Positions 13,528 to 15,178 of a stretch of DNA of 15,178 nucleotides are shown one piece after another (position 1 is the stretch's first letter; the number at the start of each line of letters is the position of its first letter). The stretch spans positions 1-15,178 of the forward strand of contig JAFACY010000094.1 of NCBI GenBank assembly GCA_023425285.1. Direction: 5' to 3'. A program made the position numbers and the translations under genes. The stretch comes from Bacillota bacterium. GTDB taxonomy: Bacteria; Bacillota; Clostridia; Tissierellales; Sedimentibacteraceae. The notes beneath the pieces were generated by a model. The model was not told where the DNA came from, did no database searches, and saw only the letters and a program-made list of their open reading frames with translations.

Positions 13528-14529
13528 ATGAACATGCAGGTTGCACAAAAAAATTACATAAAAATAATAGCAATAATAATATTTCTTATAATCGGGATAA
13601 CCGCATCAATAGCCTCAGTATGTATGGGCTCTGCATCATTTAACGTTCAGGAGTCCTTGAAGGCAATATTTGTAGCGGATGATTCCGCAGCGAGACTGAT
13701 CATATGGAATGTAAGACTGCCCAGAATTATCGGCGGCGGTATGGTAGGTATTTGCCTGTCACTTGCAGGATGTTTATTGCAGGGAGTTATGAGAAATCAT
13801 CTTGCATCACCGTCCACCATAGGTGTTACCAGCGGTGCAAGCTTCATCGGATACCTTACCCTGGTTGTATTTCCGCATTTATTTTACTTGCTTCCCGTAG
13901 GAGCGATTGCGGGAGCATTTCTTACGACCATGGGGATTTACCTGCTTGCCTTTGAAAAGGGAGTAAGCCCTGTCAAGATGATTTTATCGGGTATGGCCGT
14001 ATCGGCCGTGTTCGGAGCATTTAACGATATTATACGCAGCTTTTTTCCTGACAGAATCCTCAATGCAACCGGATTTTTGGTGGGAAGCTTAAACGGCGTT
14101 GCGTGGAAGCACATTAATCTTATTTTTCCCTATGTGATAGTTGGGATAATTGTTTGTCTCTTTCTTCCGTCAAAAATGAACATCTTGATGCTGGGAGACG
14201 AAATGTCAAATTCATTGGGTGTGAGGACGGAGCGCTTCAGATTTTTACTGATAGTTGTTTCATCGCTTCTATCGGGAGCGGCAATATCAATATCAGGGCT
14301 GATAAATTTCGTAGGATTGATAGTACCACACATAGCAAGACTGATAGTGGGCTCGGATTATAAATATCTGCTGCCTGCATCCATAACGCTGGGCTATTCG
14401 CTGGTGGTGCTGTGTGATTTGATTGGCAGGACAATTCTGCCCATAGGAGAGATTTCTGTGAGTATAGTTATTTCTTTTATCGGCGCACCATTTTTTTTGT
14501 ATCTTCTGAGAAGCAAGACAACAAATTAG
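13528..14529 (+). CDS. FecCD-family ABC transporter permease, cobalamin-riboswitch controlled (BtuC-like)
   Basis: 333 residues. ATG 13528, behind GAGAGG, is the start; the longer frame back to 13378 is inside the riboswitch and is not used. It is a multi-helix membrane protein with R-L-P-R at 63-66, HLASPSTIGVTSGASF at 91-106 and GLINFVGLIVPHIARLIVG at 257-275, as in BtuC-type permeases. Only one permease gene is present in this unit, so it probably forms a homodimer, unlike the paired permeases at 6045-8137. The riboswitch points to vitamin B12 or another corrinoid as cargo. No solute-binding protein precedes it; one may follow beyond the window. Confidence 0.94.
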   Translation: MNMQVAQKNYIKIIAIIIFLIIGITASIASVCMGSASFNVQESLKAIFVADDSAARLIIWNVRLPRIIGGGMVGICLSLAGCLLQGVMRNHLASPSTIGVTSGASFIGYLTLVVFPHLFYLLPVGAIAGAFLTTMGIYLLAFEKGVSPVKMILSGMAVSAVFGAFNDIIRSFFPDRILNATGFLVGSLNGVAWKHINLIFPYVIVGIIVCLFLPSKMNILMLGDEMSNSLGVRTERFRFLLIVVSSLLSGAAISISGLINFVGLIVPHIARLIVGSDYKYLLPASITLGYSLVVLCDLIGRTILPIGEISVSIVISFIGAPFFLYLLRSKTTN

Positions 14530-14556
14530 GAAACAAGACTGGGAATGAGGTATATT

Positions 14557-15178
14557 ATGTATTTTGGATTTAAGGATGTAACAATAAAATATGGTAAAAG
14601 CCTGGTTGTCGAAGATGTGAACATTGAATTTCCCAAGGGTAAGACAACTACAATAATCGGCTCAAACGGATGCGGTAAATCGAGCTTGCTCAAGACGATA
14701 CCACGTGTTGTTGTACCTGAAAAGGGCGAAGTTTTTTTCAGCGATAAGCCAATACGGAAATATAATCCGAAGGAGCTGGCAAAAAGAATTGCCTACCTGC
14801 CTCAGGTGCATCAATCTCCCTCTGATATCGATGTTAAGACGCTTGTTTCCTACGGTCGCTATCCTCACAAAAAATTCACAGGCGGGCTTACGAAGCATGA
14901 CCGTGCGGTAATAGACGAAACTATTGAGTTAACAGGACTGACTCACTTGTCGAACCGGGTTCTGACATCATTGTCAGGAGGTGAGAGACAGCGTGCGTGG
15001 ATAGCCATGATAATCTGTCAGCAGCCGGAAATTCTGGTTCTGGACGAGCCTATTACATATCTGGACATCGGCTACCAGCTTGAGGTTATGGAAATGATAA
15101 AGAGTCTCGGTGAACAGCTGAATATTACAATTGTAATGGTGCTTCATGACATCAACCTTGCGGCACGCTATTCACACC
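14557..15178 (+). CDS. ABC transporter ATP-binding protein (BtuD/FecE type), 3' end outside window
   Basis: The first 207 residues are visible; about 50-60 are missing at the C-terminus. ATG 14557 follows TGAGG by six bases, 27 bases after the permease stop. Walker A GSNGCGKS is at 35-42, Q-loop Gln83, signature LSGGE at 139-143, Walker B LVLDEP at 160-165 and His197 in VLHD. It parallels the ATPase at 8157-8984 closely, so the two transporters are related. It should drive the riboswitch-controlled permease. Whether it too has a cysteine tail cannot be seen. Confidence 0.94.
   Translation, partial: MYFGFKDVTIKYGKSLVVEDVNIEFPKGKTTTIIGSNGCGKSSLLKTIPRVVVPEKGEVFFSDKPIRKYNPKELAKRIAYLPQVHQSPSDIDVKTLVSYGRYPHKKFTGGLTKHDRAVIDETIELTGLTHLSNRVLTSLSGGERQRAWIAMIICQQPEILVLDEPITYLDIGYQLEVMEMIKSLGEQLNITIVMVLHDINLAARYSH

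Noticed and set aside
1..15178. CRISPR arrays, tRNA/rRNA genes, insertion sequences, phage or integrase genes
   Set aside because: None were seen on reading both strands: no regularly spaced repeats, no transposase or integrase frames and no tRNA-like folds.

Overview
The window looks like a chromosomal stretch from an anaerobic Firmicute, most likely a clostridium of Lachnospiraceae type. Intergenic DNA is AT-rich and coding DNA is of moderate GC. Shine-Dalgarno sites are strong (GGAGG), both solute-binding proteins are lipoproteins with Gram-positive style signal peptides, and an oxygen-labile nitrogenase-like enzyme is present. This placement is inferred; no rRNA or other taxonomic marker lies in the window.

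Layout. (1) Positions 1-4732 hold four AraC-type regulators in two sub-families. One is on the minus strand and runs off the left edge, two are in tandem, and one follows a solute-binding lipoprotein gene. (2) Positions 2870-5786 hold two different iron-siderophore/corrinoid type ABC solute-binding lipoproteins, each with its own promoter. (3) Positions 6045-12716 form one tightly packed operon: two FecCD-type permeases, their ATPase, NifH-like, NifD-like and NifK-like proteins, and a DtxR/MntR-family metal-dependent repressor with a cysteine-rich tail. It closes with a 13-bp perfect hairpin terminator. (4) Positions 12817-13197 encode a small cysteine-rich CGGC-domain protein. (5) From 13208 to the right edge a cobalamin riboswitch with its own terminator controls a second FecCD permease and ATPase; the ATPase is cut by the window end.

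The most interesting content is the nitrogenase-like system fused transcriptionally to an iron/tetrapyrrole-type importer. The NifD-like protein keeps three cysteines at P-cluster-like positions but appears to lack the FeMo-cofactor Cys and His ligands. The NifK-like protein keeps only one such cysteine. This predicts one 4Fe-4S cluster bridging the two subunits, as in the tetrapyrrole reductases DPOR and COR, and not a dinitrogen-fixing enzyme. Overlapping or nearly touching genes tie it to the transporter, so the natural reading is import of a metal chelate (siderophore, heme-like or corrinoid) followed by low-potential reduction in the cytoplasm. The substrate cannot be read from the sequence.

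A second strong signal is a 16-bp inverted repeat, GTTAG-N6-CTAAC. It occurs at five places, one before each of the five inferred transcription units of the left and middle region, and in three of them it starts exactly 17 bases after the start of the proposed -10 box. This defines a local regulon, probably controlled by the DtxR-like repressor encoded at the end of the operon, with the AraC proteins likely acting as ligand-specific activators.
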